From Blepharisma japonicum (taxonomy: Eukaryota > Ciliophora > Heterotrichea > Heterotrichida > Blepharismidae), in NCBI GenBank assembly GCA_949751835.1, contig CATKHK010000030.1, positions 124,001 through 188,000 on the forward strand: DNA of 64,000 bases. The letters are read 5' to 3'. The translations under genes were made by a program, and so were the position numbers. The notes under the pieces are model-generated. The model ran no database searches, had not been told where the DNA came from, and worked only from the letters and a program-made list of their open reading frames with translations. This document shows, piece by piece, positions 1-11,025 of the stretch (position 1 is the stretch's first letter; each line of letters begins with the position of its first letter).

Positions 1-3000
1 TGTCTAAATCAACATAAGCTTCTTCTATTTTGTTGGTGTATTTTTGGATGCTATTAGTTGCCCACTTTTCTATCAAACTACATCTGAATATAAATATTTT
101 ATTATTTTTTTCGATTTCAGCTAGGCCTGAAACTATAGATTTCTTAGCAGTTTCTATCAAAAGATCCAAAACAGGAATAATATTACCAGCTTGCACTTCA
201 AGATTCCAATTTATTTTTAAAATTGGTGTTGGAAATTCAGAAAATTCAGTTTCTGTTGTAAGAGCTTTAAACAAATGAATTAGGTTCATGATTGCATAAT
301 ATTTATTGATTTCAACCTGGAGTAATTGTCTAGCAAGTTTGATGATTCCAGTCAATTCTTTATTTAGAGGAGAGTCTTTCATAATTTCATCTCTATGTGA
401 AATTGCATCTATTTTCCTTCTGTCTGTAATGTCCCATAATAAATCAATCAGCTCTCCTATTTCAGCATAGGTTTGGCTTAATTCAGAAGAGCTAAATACT
501 GTTTTCGCAACAACAAGTCCGTTTAGTCCTTTTATAAAATTATTTAAAATACTTTCTTTTTCGTCATTCCTTTCCAAAAATTCTCTAAACTCATTACCCA
601 TTTCTTGCAAATGCAATAAATATCTTTCTCAATGCATATCTATTAATTTTAATGAAAATCCGAGATCTTTTAGATATTGAAATTTCATTGACTCCCATTT
701 ATCAGCTATAAGCTTTGCACTATCTCTACTTAAATTTAGTGTTTGGCCATTGAAAATAATAGTGCTAACTTCTTCGTTGTTTCCAGGTTGAGATTTAATT
801 ATAGAAATATCAGTAAGTCTTTTTTTAATAATTTCACTAACAACCTCTATAGGCTGATTCGCATCAAAAAATAGCAAAGTTTCCCATCTATCCCCAAATT
901 CGCTAAAACATCTATATAGCTCTTCTTTTCTTTCATTAAAATCTTGTATTTCTTTTTTTAATTCTTCCTCTGTAGGCTTATCAATTGGCTTGCACTTATT
1001 TAGAATATTGTCAGGTGGTGGACGATATGTCAAATTATAAATATTTCCACTATTGTCTACTCTTCTATCAACACATCTTCTAATTAGAGTATTTTTCTCT
1101 ACATCAAGTCAAATTACTAAATCGAAAACACTTCTGAATGGTTTTGGAGGAGGATATTCTTTAGGAGAAGGAAATGCTATAATTTGTGCTTCACGTTTTT
1201 TAATAGATGATAGCGACTCAGGAAGCTCTGAAGGATGAACAAACCCTCCTAGTTCTTTTTCAACATCAATTACTTCTTCCGCTGAACTTGGATAGCTTAA
1301 AATAGCAAAGCCTTGACATTTGACTTCTTCTTTTTTCCCAGGCTTTTTTACCTCTTCCTCTAATTTTGGCTCATCTCCAAACACTCCTCTTAGCCTTCCT
1401 CTTAATAGCTTTGATCTTCCATTTGTTGTTTCCGTACTATTCTCTAATGCTGCCTGTATAAAAATTTCAGGCTCTTCTTCGACTGGTTTTCGTCTTTTAG
1501 GATCATCAGGCTCTGATTTTCTTTGGACAACTTTTATAGCATCTTCTATAATCTTTTGCATCTCAAATATTTTTAACCCAAATAATTCCTGCAATTTTTT
1601 GGCTTGAGTTTTTCTGCCTGAAAAAGGAGGACCAATTATACAAATTTTGTAGGGAAGATAGTGAGGCCCTGGAGGTAAAGGAGGTAACGGATCAGGAGGA
1701 TAAGCAGCGTCCATCACAGCTTCAATAATATCTCCAATGTATTCATCATTTGGCACACTTTCTGCTTCCCATATCCCTTCTGCATTTAAATAGTCATTTA
1801 ATTCTTTTTTTTCAATTTGTACAGAGGTTTTGGGTTCTCCAAATTCATCACTTTCTTCTGCAACTTCAGAAATATTAGCTTGATCTATCAAAGAATTAGA
1901 TTCTTCAGCCCATGGTGGAAGACCATCTTTAAATTTTTCTATTCATCCATTTCATATTTTTTCAGGGATTTTTGGGTTTTCTTTTAAATAACTTGCAGAC
2001 TCTTCAGCTAAATCTAAAATTAAATTCATTACTGGGCTGCATTCTTTTTGGTGCTTTTCTCTACTGGATTTCATTCCTTCAATGATTTTCCTTTTAATTT
2101 CTAATTTTTTCTCAGGAAGCTCTTTGAGAACCTTGTTATTCATTTCTTCAATTTCTAATTGTCGTTGAGCTTCAACTGGTCCTCATTTTTGCATACTTTT
2201 TTCCATGATTTCTTTGATATTTTTCTCAGCTTCTTGTGTATCTCTGATAAATTTTGAAAACTTTTTTACTTTTTTAATTCCAAACCCAAGAATGCCATAA
2301 ATTGGCTTTGCTAGGCCTTCGATAAGTGCTTTTATATGATTTCTATAAATATCAATTTTTTTAGTTCTTAACTGCTCTACATGGATTTTTCTTTGTCTTA
2401 TTTCTTTTTCTTTTGCAGCCTGAACATTTTTGCTTTTATTTTCCTTAATTTTTGCCATAGTAACAGCTGCTTCAGTTTTCAAATTTTGTTTCTGTTTTTT
2501 CCTTTCAGGCTCTTCGCTGACATGGTCAATCCCTAATCTTGTCATATTTCTTTCGAATTCATCTATTCCTTCATTAGCATCTAAAGCGTTTCCATCTATA
2601 TATTTGATTTGGGTATTTTTGAAGTCCTGTGCTAATTTTGTTTTCAATTCAAATTCTTTTTGTTTTCTTGATGCTAAATTAGACTGATTTTTCTTTCACT
2701 CTTTTTTACCTTCCTCTTCCCATTGCTGCATAAACAATTTATTTTCTTTGATTGCGTCTAAGTGAGTTTTTCTTGCTTCTCCTTGCATTTTTTTAATAAT
2801 TTCTTCAGTCTTTTGGTGGTCTTCATAAGCCTTTTTAGACTGCTTTATTCTTTCTTCTTCAAACTTTTGCAGCCGTTGAGCCATCCTTTCTGTTTTTGAA
2901 ATTAATTTAATCGAAACTGCTGATTTAGGTTTTGCAGCTAGAAGAGCACGAGGATCTAGAGTATGAAGAGCTTTAAATAAATTGCTAAGCACCTTTTTAG

Positions 3001-3235
3001 AATATCCAAGTTCTTTGTTCATAAGCCTCTGCGGATCAAATTTTAATCTTAGCCTTTCAAATGATAGCTGGACTTTTGCCAAATTACTTGAAGCGAACTT
3101 TGATTTGTTGATAAATTGGCCAAAATCTTCTTGGCGATCATATCTATATAAAATTTGGCCTAGCAAATAACCATTAGAGAAGTCTTCTTCATAATTTGAG
3201 ATGGAAAATCCTAAGTCTGCAAGTCAATTTTCCAT
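1..3235 (-). CDS. SPEF2: SPEF2/CPC1-like axonemal central-pair protein (3' end outside window)
   Basis: At least 1078 residues, read from the ATG at 3235 through six in-frame TGA codons taken as Trp; no frame change, so no intron. The N-terminal ~110 residues are a CH-like (SPEF) domain with the signature YLLGQILYRYDRQEDF. A long Lys/Glu-rich coiled coil follows, and near residue 530 there is an adenylate-kinase-type P-loop, IIGPPFSGRKTQ, followed by a kinase-like region with the RRCVDRR and YRPPPDN elements. CH + coiled coil + ADK is the order known for SPEF2/KPL2 and Chlamydomonas CPC1, which sit on the C1b projection of the central pair and affect ciliary beating. The coding frame is still open at position 1, so the C-terminus is missing. 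Function is inferred from domain order. Confidence 0.88.
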
Positions 3236-3406
3236 TTTTATTAATTTATATAATTCAAAGGGAAACAGATGATTTTATGATGTATACAATATCAATAATT
3301 ATTAACTATTACTAAAGATTATTATAAAGGTTTAAAAAATTTAATGATGAAATGAAAAATTAAAAGTTAAAACACTAAAATAAATGTGCATTTATTATTT
3401 ATACTC

Positions 3407-3592
3407 TTACACCCTTATAGCTTTTCATAAGGCTAGTTTCTTAGTTTCTGCCTTATTTCTATCGTTTTGCTGCCTTTTTGCTTTACAAATAGAGCTGGAA
3501 AACAACGAACAATGAGATTTCTTGCCATATTCAGTAATAAACAAGGATGGATAAGCCTCAATTATTTCTTTAATTTCAATAAGATTTGGCAT
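3407..3592 (-). CDS. hypothetical 61-residue protein
   Basis: Short frame with ATG at 3592, TAA at 3407-3409 and one TGA read as Trp. The product is basic in its C-terminal half (KAKRQQNDRNKAETKK) and starts MPNLIEIKEIIEAYP. It lies in the 460-bp gap between the LRR gene and SPEF2, on their strand. The balanced, charged composition looks better than the surrounding AT-rich DNA, but I recognise no family and it could be a relic or a chance frame. Confidence 0.3.
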
Positions 3593-3700
3593 ATTTTATG
3601 ATATTTTATTGATAATCAATGAATCCAAATTTTATTTCGCTTATTTGATTATATACAATGTGTAATTAACTTAAGTAGCAATACTAATTTACATTGCATG

Positions 3701-4495
3701 TTACAAAATAACTTGTAAAAACCGATTAGCTTCAAAAAGAAATCTGAGTTTCAAGTTAGTGTTGTTTCTTGAAAGATCAAGATATTTCAAGGTTGAAAAG
3801 TTCTTAGCAATATATTTTGCTCCGATGTCAGAAATCATATTATCACAAACATCAAGAGCCTTGAGACTTGGAAGATTGTATCAAATTTTGCCCAAGGTAA
3901 AAACTCCTTCATCTTCAATCGAATTTTGCTTTAAACTTAAAACCTCTAGACCTTCTAATTTAGCTAAATTGGCACATAGACACTTCATACCATAGGATTT
4001 TAAATTATTTCTGTCCAAGTACAACTCTTTAAGCTTTCTCAAGCGCTTAAATGGATTTAATTGTTGAATCCCATCAACAGAAAATCTGTTCCCCTCAATG
4101 CCCAAAACCTCAAGATTAATCATTTGCTCGATAGAATGTGATAATCTTTTAACATGTACATTCATAATCTCAATGTTACTTAACTTGAGAATTTTTATAT
4201 GTGTAAAATAAGATGTTATCATCTGAAAATGATAAATACCATCTAAACCAAATGGAATAAAATTTAAATTAATTTCGTCGATTTCAGATTCTTCATGGAC
4301 AAAAATCGCCTCAAAAATACTTTTAAAAGATGATGGCATTTTTGAATTGCTTGCATAGTAAGATAGTAAAAGTTTTAAATTTGGCTTAATAGGGGAGTCT
4401 AAATAATAATTGCCATCTGCTGTTGATGCGGAAAGAGGTGATACTTTTGGCTTGATCACTCTTGCTTTCGATTTATGTTGTTGGCAGCAGCCCAT
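3701..4495 (-). CDS. leucine-rich-repeat protein with N-terminal acylation motif
   Basis: 264 residues; ATG at 4495, one TGA read as Trp near residue 205, TAA at 3701. The N-terminus MGCCQQHKS fits N-myristoylation at Gly2 plus palmitoylation at Cys3/Cys4, so the protein is probably membrane-tethered. From about residue 100 it carries ribonuclease-inhibitor-like LRRs, for example LKELYLDRNNLKSYG, LEVLSLKQNSIEDEG and LKALDVCDNMISDIG, ending with LKYLDLSRNN. LRR repeats bind proteins; the partner cannot be told. It is the first of four Met-Gly-Cys proteins in this window. No upstream gene within 1.5 kb. Confidence 0.8.
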
Positions 4496-6033
4496 TTATA
4501 TTATTAATTTCAAGATCTCCAATATAAGATATGTGAATTTTAAGCGAAAATAATGAAGTAAAAGACCCTCTTATCTCAAGGAGTTTATTATAAGCAATCT
4601 TTAATTTTTTTTTTCTTAAATCTGTTTCCGTGGTTTACATTAATTAATGATGCTGAAAAATCTGAAATGGACATCTCTTTAGGAGCTGAAAGAAACTGCT
4701 CTTCATTGCTTAAGAACTATCTATAGCTTATGGCTTGAAAGATTATTATTTTATTTGGTAATTCGCAGTTGTCATGAAATAATTAAAAATGGAAAGTAAA
4801 TCGCAAGATTTGAAAAATCATCAGAAATTGCTTTCAAGATTTCCTTATTTGACTTTTTATAAATGCAATATAAGAAATCAAATTTTCAAATTACTAGAAT
4901 ATGCATACTTTAAGTTATTTGACATTTTGTTGTCGAAAAACTTTTATTATATTTAAAATTTTTATAAATTATACTTTTTACAGGGAGGTAAATTAATGTC
5001 TAACCATATTTTTGTAGCACTTAGCCAGATAGAATAAAGCAATAAAAACATCAAAAAATAATCCAAAAATTATAATTCTGATATCGTAATTTTTTTGGTA
5101 TTTTTACTATAAAAACCTGAGATATATAAAAATACACTTTGTCGAAGGCCTTTAATATATAAAGATAGAAATAGCTGTGCTAAATAAGTTAAAAATAAGC
5201 TAGTTGCTGTCCTATTATTTAAATATCTTAAAATAAGCTAAATAAATGGATAGACTGTAAAGTGCTGAGATAAAAGTCGCATTTATTATTAAAAATTTCC
5301 AGATCTCAAAAAATTACATAAAAGCATGTAAATTTAAAAATTTAGATAGTCTGCAGCGATCTTGTCTAAATGCCTATTTTTATGGCAAGTAGATTAAAAT
5401 TTGGTAAATTTTTGTTGTCTATTGGTCTCTTTATTATGTTAAACATGAACTTGCCATGACAATAGTATTTACACTTTCAGTATAATTTTTCATATAACTA
5501 TTTTTCTCTTTATATATTACTCCAGAGCAATCCAACCAAAAAACGCCAGTAATTTTACACTAAAAAACTATGTGAATACTTTTAAAATATTTTTTCGTTA
5601 GTTTTTCATTTATAATTAGAAAATAGCTACAGTCATTTTATAAAAAAAATTAGAGCAATTTACTCTATAGAGGTAAAGTCATGTTTATCCTTAAAATATT
5701 TATAGTTAACCTCCTATATACTTCTGGTAAAATTGTTATCAGAATTTCAATTTTGAATTTCAAAAAAATGGCATAATAGGCCTAAAGATAAATCATTAAG
5801 ATTGAAATTATTATTTAGTATTTAATATATTTGATAATAATTCATAATATTTAAAATTCATTACTTTTTAATTTGGAAGGCTAATTGTATAAATTAATTC
5901 AATTTGAATTCACAAAGTCTGATTATTATTTACTTTTTAACAAATTTAAATAAATCTTTGTATAAATATTAAAATTAATTTAAAAAAATATTTTGGATAT
6001 AAATCAATTACGAATTGTGTATATAATATACAA
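4496..6033. other. AT-rich gene-poor gap with one coding-like scrap
   Basis: No complete gene seen on either strand after reading TGA as Trp and looking for 15-17 nt introns. At 4622-4726 (+) a 34-codon stretch beginning LFPWFTLINDAEK and ending at TAG reads like the end of a protein but has no start; it may be a decayed fragment. The rest is AT-rich sequence and homopolymer tracts. Confidence 0.5.
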
Positions 6034-7489
6034 TTATTCCGTAAGCAAGGATTGCAGATATACTATATCTTCAGCCATCTTAGAATTGTATTCCTTACCT
6101 CCATATACAAAACAATCAAAAGGAACCGACTTATCTGTTTCTCATTCTTTGATTTTTTCTCTTATTTTTTGGTTTATTTTATATATTCTTAAAACTTTAT
6201 GCTTTCTTTCGTTCATATCAGTGTTTTCGCTTATATTTTTAATAAGATTTTCTCTATAGTGCACTTCTTTTAATAGTTTGGCAGTTAGATTTCTTGCATC
6301 ATACAGCTCTAGCAACTTCAATAAAAGCTTTCTAACTATAACACAATTGGCAGGATTAAACATAGCTTGAAATTGCTCTACATCCTTTTTAGTACCTAAA
6401 AGTTCGATTAAAAGTAACTCCAGAGTCCTTAGCCCTTTAAAGTGTAGTAATGCGCATTCATCAGCATCTTCAGGAATGTTATTTAATATAAGTTTAATTT
6501 CATCCTCAGACATCCTTTCATCATTAGGAGCTGCATTGCTACTTAATTGAAAATTTAATAAAGATTTCTTCCAGTCATCAGTCAGCTTAATATCGGTATT
6601 ATCTAAAAAGCTTTCAACTTCTAAGGGTGAGGATTCTGTAATAGCTAAAACTTCTGGAGAAGCACTTTGGGATCTCCTAGTATTACCTGTAAATTTTTCT
6701 TGGAATTTTCTGAGCTTTTTTTTGTATTCTTCTTTGGGCTTATAACTTTGCTTCGAGCAATTACTAAATTTTCTAATCCTTGGAGTTTTTGAATTTTTGG
6801 CAGAAAATGGTCCTATTTTTTCTGATTTTGGTGTTTTATTTTGTTCAGTTTTTAATGGAATTAAATCCAGCAGCATTTTTGGCTTTGTTTTGAACTCTGT
6901 GATTACTTTATTTCATACTTCTGGCTTATTTATGTACCTAATTTCGTTCATTATCAATTCTGCTTCTCCTGTCTGACATCAAGAATCAACAGCTCGTGGT
7001 CTTGAACACAGAGAAGTATTTCTCTTATTTCTTGTGTTTCTTCATATATTTCTCAGCTGATTTTTTTCTTCATAATTCTGAGGATTCTAAATTCGATCTT
7101 ACGAAAATTTTTTTTAGTTTGCTTTTTGGTGAATATTTATACATGATTCTTATGGATTTTTTGAAGGTTTCGTTATTGAAATCGTTGGAAATTTCAGTGT
7201 TATCTTGAATTGTTGATATGCTGTCATTTGTTCTTTCTGTTTTCAATATTTTTACGGGTCTATTATGCGGTGCGAGTTTTTCGACTGTATTTTCTTTCAT
7301 AGGCATTTCTTCAAATATTGGCTTATTTCGAGCTCTTCTTTTTGAAGCTGAAAGTTTCGGAGATTGACTGTGAAAATCATTTTTTGAGAGAGTTGAATCT
7401 AAATATTCTGAAGGGTATAAAGAATTCACAATGGACTGAAAATTTACAGGTTCAGATGGCTCCATTGAATGGGAATATTTTGGATTCAT
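6034..7489 (-). CDS. hypothetical protein, 479 aa, one 16-nt intron
   Basis: ATG at 7489 is preceded by an in-frame TAG. Exon 1 is 7489-7103, exon 2 is 7086-6034. The intron at 7087-7102 is 16 nt, begins GTAAGAT and ends TTTAG; removing it joins two good frames that otherwise end in stops. Three or more TGA codons are read as Trp. The first ~280 residues are Ser/Lys/Asn-rich and probably disordered. A more ordered helical part follows (about 330-440) with LLLIELLGTKKDVEQF and VIVRKLLLKLLELYDARN. I recognise no family. It lies 126 bp downstream of the stop of the next minus-strand gene. Confidence 0.7.
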
Positions 7490-7615
7490 CTATGATTCAA
7501 AATTATATATAAAATTTAATATATATTTCATAAAAGCTATAATTGTGTAAATTTTCTAAATTAGTCTTATAAATTGTAGCAAAAGTTAGACTATAAACAC
7601 ATATTAGCTAGTTAT

Positions 7616-8191
7616 TTATTCTTCTTCAGTGGTTTCTTCTCCATTTTCAGGGTTTTCGTTACTGAAAATAGTATCAATCATTTCATCTAATGTTTGTATA
7701 GTGCTCGAAACAGTCGCTTCATCTTCGCTATTCTCTACTTCTAAACTATTACGTGTATTTATATACAAAAGTTCAATGTTCGGTTTCTTTCTTAGGTTCT
7801 CGAATTCAGTTATTTTATCAATAACTTCTTCTTTATTAACCTTAATTTCGTACCCAAACCTAGCTAATTTTTCATTTTCTTTTTCTCTATAGTCCTTAAT
7901 TTCATTTTCCAGAGCTTTTTTTTCATACTCCAAAGCTCGCAATTGGTCGATCATTGAGTTTGTTAACTCTTGTTCTGAGAGATTTTGGCTTCGCTTGAAC
8001 TCGATGGAAATTTTTAGTTCTCTTTCAGCTTTTCGAAGGTCTATTAAAAGTCCTTTATTCCTTGCAAGCAAGGCAGGAAGGATTGCAATATCATTACTTG
8101 ATTTTGCTGTGAAAATTGCATCGATATTTTGCTTAAAACGATTAATGCAATTCAAAACCTTATTGTATAATTTTCTAGCGCTATCGTCCAT
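7616..8191 (-). CDS. coiled-coil protein, 191 aa, unknown
   Basis: Single frame, ATG at 8191, TAA at 7616, no TGA codon. It is helical and charged, with a coiled coil at about residues 50-135 (LRKAERELKIS, ALENEIKDYREKENEKL). The acidic tail is NPENGEETTEEE. The pattern resembles small subunits of RNA-export or kinetochore complexes (THO-type proteins look similar), but no diagnostic motif is present, so no name is given. Confidence 0.72.
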   Translation of the reverse strand: MDDSARKLYNKVLNCINRFKQNIDAIFTAKSSNDIAILPALLARNKGLLIDLRKAERELKISIEFKRSQNLSEQELTNSMIDQLRALEYEKKALENEIKDYREKENEKLARFGYEIKVNKEEVIDKITEFENLRKKPNIELLYINTRNSLEVENSEDEATVSSTIQTLDEMIDTIFSNENPENGEETTEEE

Positions 8192-8736
8192 ATTATTATA
8201 TGTACCAGAATTTGAGCCATATTAGTTTTGGGAGCTCTCAAGGTCGGTAGTAACTAATTGATTTATCAGAATTTTAAATTATAGAGATCGTTGCTTATAT
8301 GAATAGCTGATACTATTATTTTTAAGCAAAAGACTTTTTGTATTTCACATTTTAACGGATATAGGACAAAATCTTATGATCAAAGAAAATGCATATCCAA
8401 CTACAGATTTTGATTTGGAGTTTTTTATTATAAGACATTAAAGTGTTTTCTTCTTTTCTATAGGATTAATAAATTATTTAGAGGATTTATCTAAAGGCTT
8501 TAATTTTGAAAAAATTTTATCGTTTAGAAACCTGGAAGAATAAACTAAAATTTTATTACTCTATAATTTCTACTTCAGTAATCATACGATATTAACTTTA
8601 AATTAAAAATTATCTGAACTCAAATAAAAAAAAATGAATTATAAAGGATAATCGCTTGACCAGATTTGACCATTTTTATAAGTATAATATCAATTTTCTA
8701 TAATTTCTGAAATATATAATCCTATTAATTATAAAA
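8192..8736. other. intergenic gap, nothing firm
   Basis: AT-rich. A 70-codon stretch without TAA/TAG on the plus strand (about 8283-8495) lacks a Met start and has a low-complexity aromatic composition, so it was not called. No RNA gene or repeat recognised. Confidence 0.5.
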
Positions 8737-9657
8737 TTAAGAAATCACATTATAATAAGTTGTATAATCATATGCAATCCCATTGAAATTTTGCTTGCAA
8801 AGATTTCCAAGTTCAAGGGCCTTGTTGAAGCATTGTTCACCTCCAGTAAAATCTACAATACCTACAGCTGTAAGAGTCACCGCATTATTTATGACAACGC
8901 GACCCATTATCACCATATCCAGACCAAAAAAGTAAGGCACATTATATCTTTGACAATTTTCTATTAGTTCATTGACCAGCTCATCCAATCCACCTTCTCC
9001 AGGGACTTTTTCAATATTTGGAGCAATAATAACTAATTTCGCTTTATTTTTCATGACACTTCTATTGCACTCCTTCAGCCCTTTTACGATTTTTTTTTTA
9101 ACTCTCGCATTTTTTTCTTTCTTTTTATTATAAAAAGCTATTAATGTAGATAGCAGTTCTTCTAAACGATTATCAAGCTCATGAGTTAAAATTTGGTTAA
9201 CATATTCACGGCAGAAAAAATTTCTTGGCCTGCGAGATTCATCTTTACCTTCTTCTTTTCGATTTTCTTTAATTATTGATTTCAATTTGGAAGGCTTTTT
9301 TGGGACAACCTTATAGCAGCCTGAGTGAAGATCTTTTTTTGGAATTCGAGCAGTAACTACTTGGCCATCAACGATAATTCTGGCTTTTACCATAGGGTTT
9401 GAAGATGGAGCAGATTTTGTTTGGGGTTGGTCTTTGGGCTTTTTATTTGCGGTTTTTGGTGCATCAGATAATATAATGTGCTCCAGGACGATTTCTGATA
9501 GCTGGAATCCTGTTTTTTTAGCTGTTTTGTCAGCTTTTCTTTCTTTTAGCTCTTGCAAAGCTTCTTGTTTCGCATTTTTTGGCTTTTGAATATTTGGAGG
9601 AGGGCTAGGATTGAATGGGACAAATTCAGGTGCATCCAAATTGAATCCACAAGACAT
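8737..9657 (-). CDS. SECISBP2: SECIS-binding-protein-2-like L7Ae RNA-binding protein
   Basis: 306 residues, one frame, ATG at 9657. The N-terminal half is Lys/Pro-rich. From about residue 150 to 290 there is an L7Ae/L30e-type RNA-binding domain in the arrangement of SBP2/SECISBP2L: the REYVNQILTHELDNRLEELL helix, then KLVIIAPNIEKVPGEGGLD, then VPYFFGLDMVIMGRVV. The GGLDE element and the REY lead-in are typical of SBP2 rather than of ribosomal L7Ae, L30 or NHP2. In other eukaryotes SBP2 binds SECIS hairpins and recruits eEFSec so that UGA is read as selenocysteine. Here UGA is the everyday Trp codon, which makes the role uncertain; it may bind other kink-turn RNA. Its start is 45 bp from the stop of the upstream HTH gene. 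Confidence 0.75.
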   Translation of the reverse strand: MSCGFNLDAPEFVPFNPSPPPNIQKPKNAKQEALQELKERKADKTAKKTGFQLSEIVLEHIILSDAPKTANKKPKDQPQTKSAPSSNPMVKARIIVDGQVVTARIPKKDLHSGCYKVVPKKPSKLKSIIKENRKEEGKDESRRPRNFFCREYVNQILTHELDNRLEELLSTLIAFYNKKKEKNARVKKKIVKGLKECNRSVMKNKAKLVIIAPNIEKVPGEGGLDELVNELIENCQRYNVPYFFGLDMVIMGRVVINNAVTLTAVGIVDFTGGEQCFNKALELGNLCKQNFNGIAYDYTTYYNVIS

Positions 9658-9702
9658 TTATTTAAAATTATAATTATTTTAGATTGCATTAAACTAATTT
9701 TA

Positions 9703-10815
9703 CTATAAATACAAAGCTACTTCTTGCTCCTGCATTTTATAATCGCTATTCTCTTCATCATCGTCAATCTCTTTATCCTCCCCTTTTCCCTCTCTCCCTT
9801 GAAAGCTTAAATCTTGAATAGGTAAAAATCCATTTGAATTCTTCAAATATTCAGCTACCAAATTATTATTTCTCTCATAAAGTTCTGAGCTTGGTGGTAA
9901 AATTAGATTCCCCTCGTCTATCGAGTTTTCAAATTTATTAATTCATATATCAATATAATTTGGATCAATATTGCAAGCATTTGCAGCTGCCTCTTTGCTA
10001 TTTGTTTTGTAATAATAATATAGTGTATTTCGGATAGTATCTCTTGGGATTTCTCCTTCAGATTGTATAGAATCTTCATCGCTTAGTTCTCTTCCTTCAC
10101 TTGATGCATTAATTCAATGTTGAAGCTTATAAAATGGCATCCCTAATTCATTGGCTAAACTTTGTTTTGAGACGCCTTCAGCTATTTTATTTATTATGAT
10201 TTGTTTAGATTCAGCAGATTTTAAAAGATCATATGGAGATAATTCGCCTAATAAGTTCATGACCCTTTTTTTGGGGCATTTCATTTTTTTGCCTATATCT
10301 CTAATAGAAAGTCCTTGGTTTTGTAGCCTTTCACATTCAGCTTTCATTTCAGCCATTTTTTGTTGGATTTCTTCGGGAGCTTGCTTTCAATTGCCAATAC
10401 CATGAATACGATCTGGGCTAAGGCTAAAAAGTTTTGCAATAAGAAGAGGATTAACATTTTTCGAGTATAAATCTCGAACTTTGGATTTTATTTGATCCAT
10501 ATGAGCACATAGCTGTTGATCAGAATTTTTTGCCTTTTTGGCTATTGGGGTGTAGGTAGGGGACTCTTTCTGGCGTTTTATTGGAAGCGAAACTTCAGGT
10601 TTTTTGTCATCTAAAGGTTGAAATTTAATAGTTTTACAAGATTTCGTTTCTGAAAGAGGAAGCAAATGATTTTGGAAAAAGTTATACATTTCTTCATCAA
10701 AAGTTTGGATAAAGGCTTGGAACCGGGTTTGAGCAATTCTTTGTATTCCCATAAATTTTTTGAAGATTTCAATGACATCACTAGTTTCTTCAGACATTAA
10801 TTTTATATCCCCCAT
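9703..10815 (-). CDS. tandem helix-turn-helix protein, member 1 of a two-gene family
   Basis: 370 residues; ATG at 10815, TAG at 9703; three TGA codons read as Trp and no TGG. After an N-terminal helical segment (about 12-55) and a basic linker, four HTH-like units follow at about residues 105-145, 155-195, 200-240 and 260-300. Cores are NVNPLLIAKLFSLSPDRIHG, GLSIRDIGKKMKCPKKRV, GVSKQSLANELGMPFYKLQH and TNSKEAAANACNIDPNYID. Three of the units end in a Trp coded by TGA (after HGIGN, KLQH and YIDI), as in HTH units of transposases and homeodomain-like proteins. The acidic tail includes EDKEIDDDEEN. The gene at 39946-41079 has the same N-terminal helix and the same four units in the same order. 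DNA binding is inferred; no nuclease or transposase catalytic domain is visible. Confidence 0.75.
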
Positions 10816-11025
10816 AATTTTTATTATATTTTTATTTTCCTAAAATGGTAGAAAATCTACAATAATTTCTTTTTTGAATTTTTTTTATGAAATACTCTTT
10901 ACTAAAAGATTCAAGATTTCAAAATTTTAAATATTTGACAGAAATAAATTTAGACTTAGTATGCTAAATGATGCCACAGCTCTTTAGACTGATTAAATTT
11001 TAAAAAGATTAGTTTTTGAGAAAGT

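Noticed and set aside
5515-5540. TTACTCCAGAGCAATCCAACC similar to TTACTTCAGAGCAACCCAATC near 52368
   Set aside because: 18 of 21 bases agree but similarity does not extend; too short to call a repeat.
5993-6259. Plus-strand open frame of 88 codons
   Set aside because: It lies over the 3' end of the minus-strand gene 6034-7489, is rich in Phe/Ser/Tyr as antisense frames are, and matches no family.
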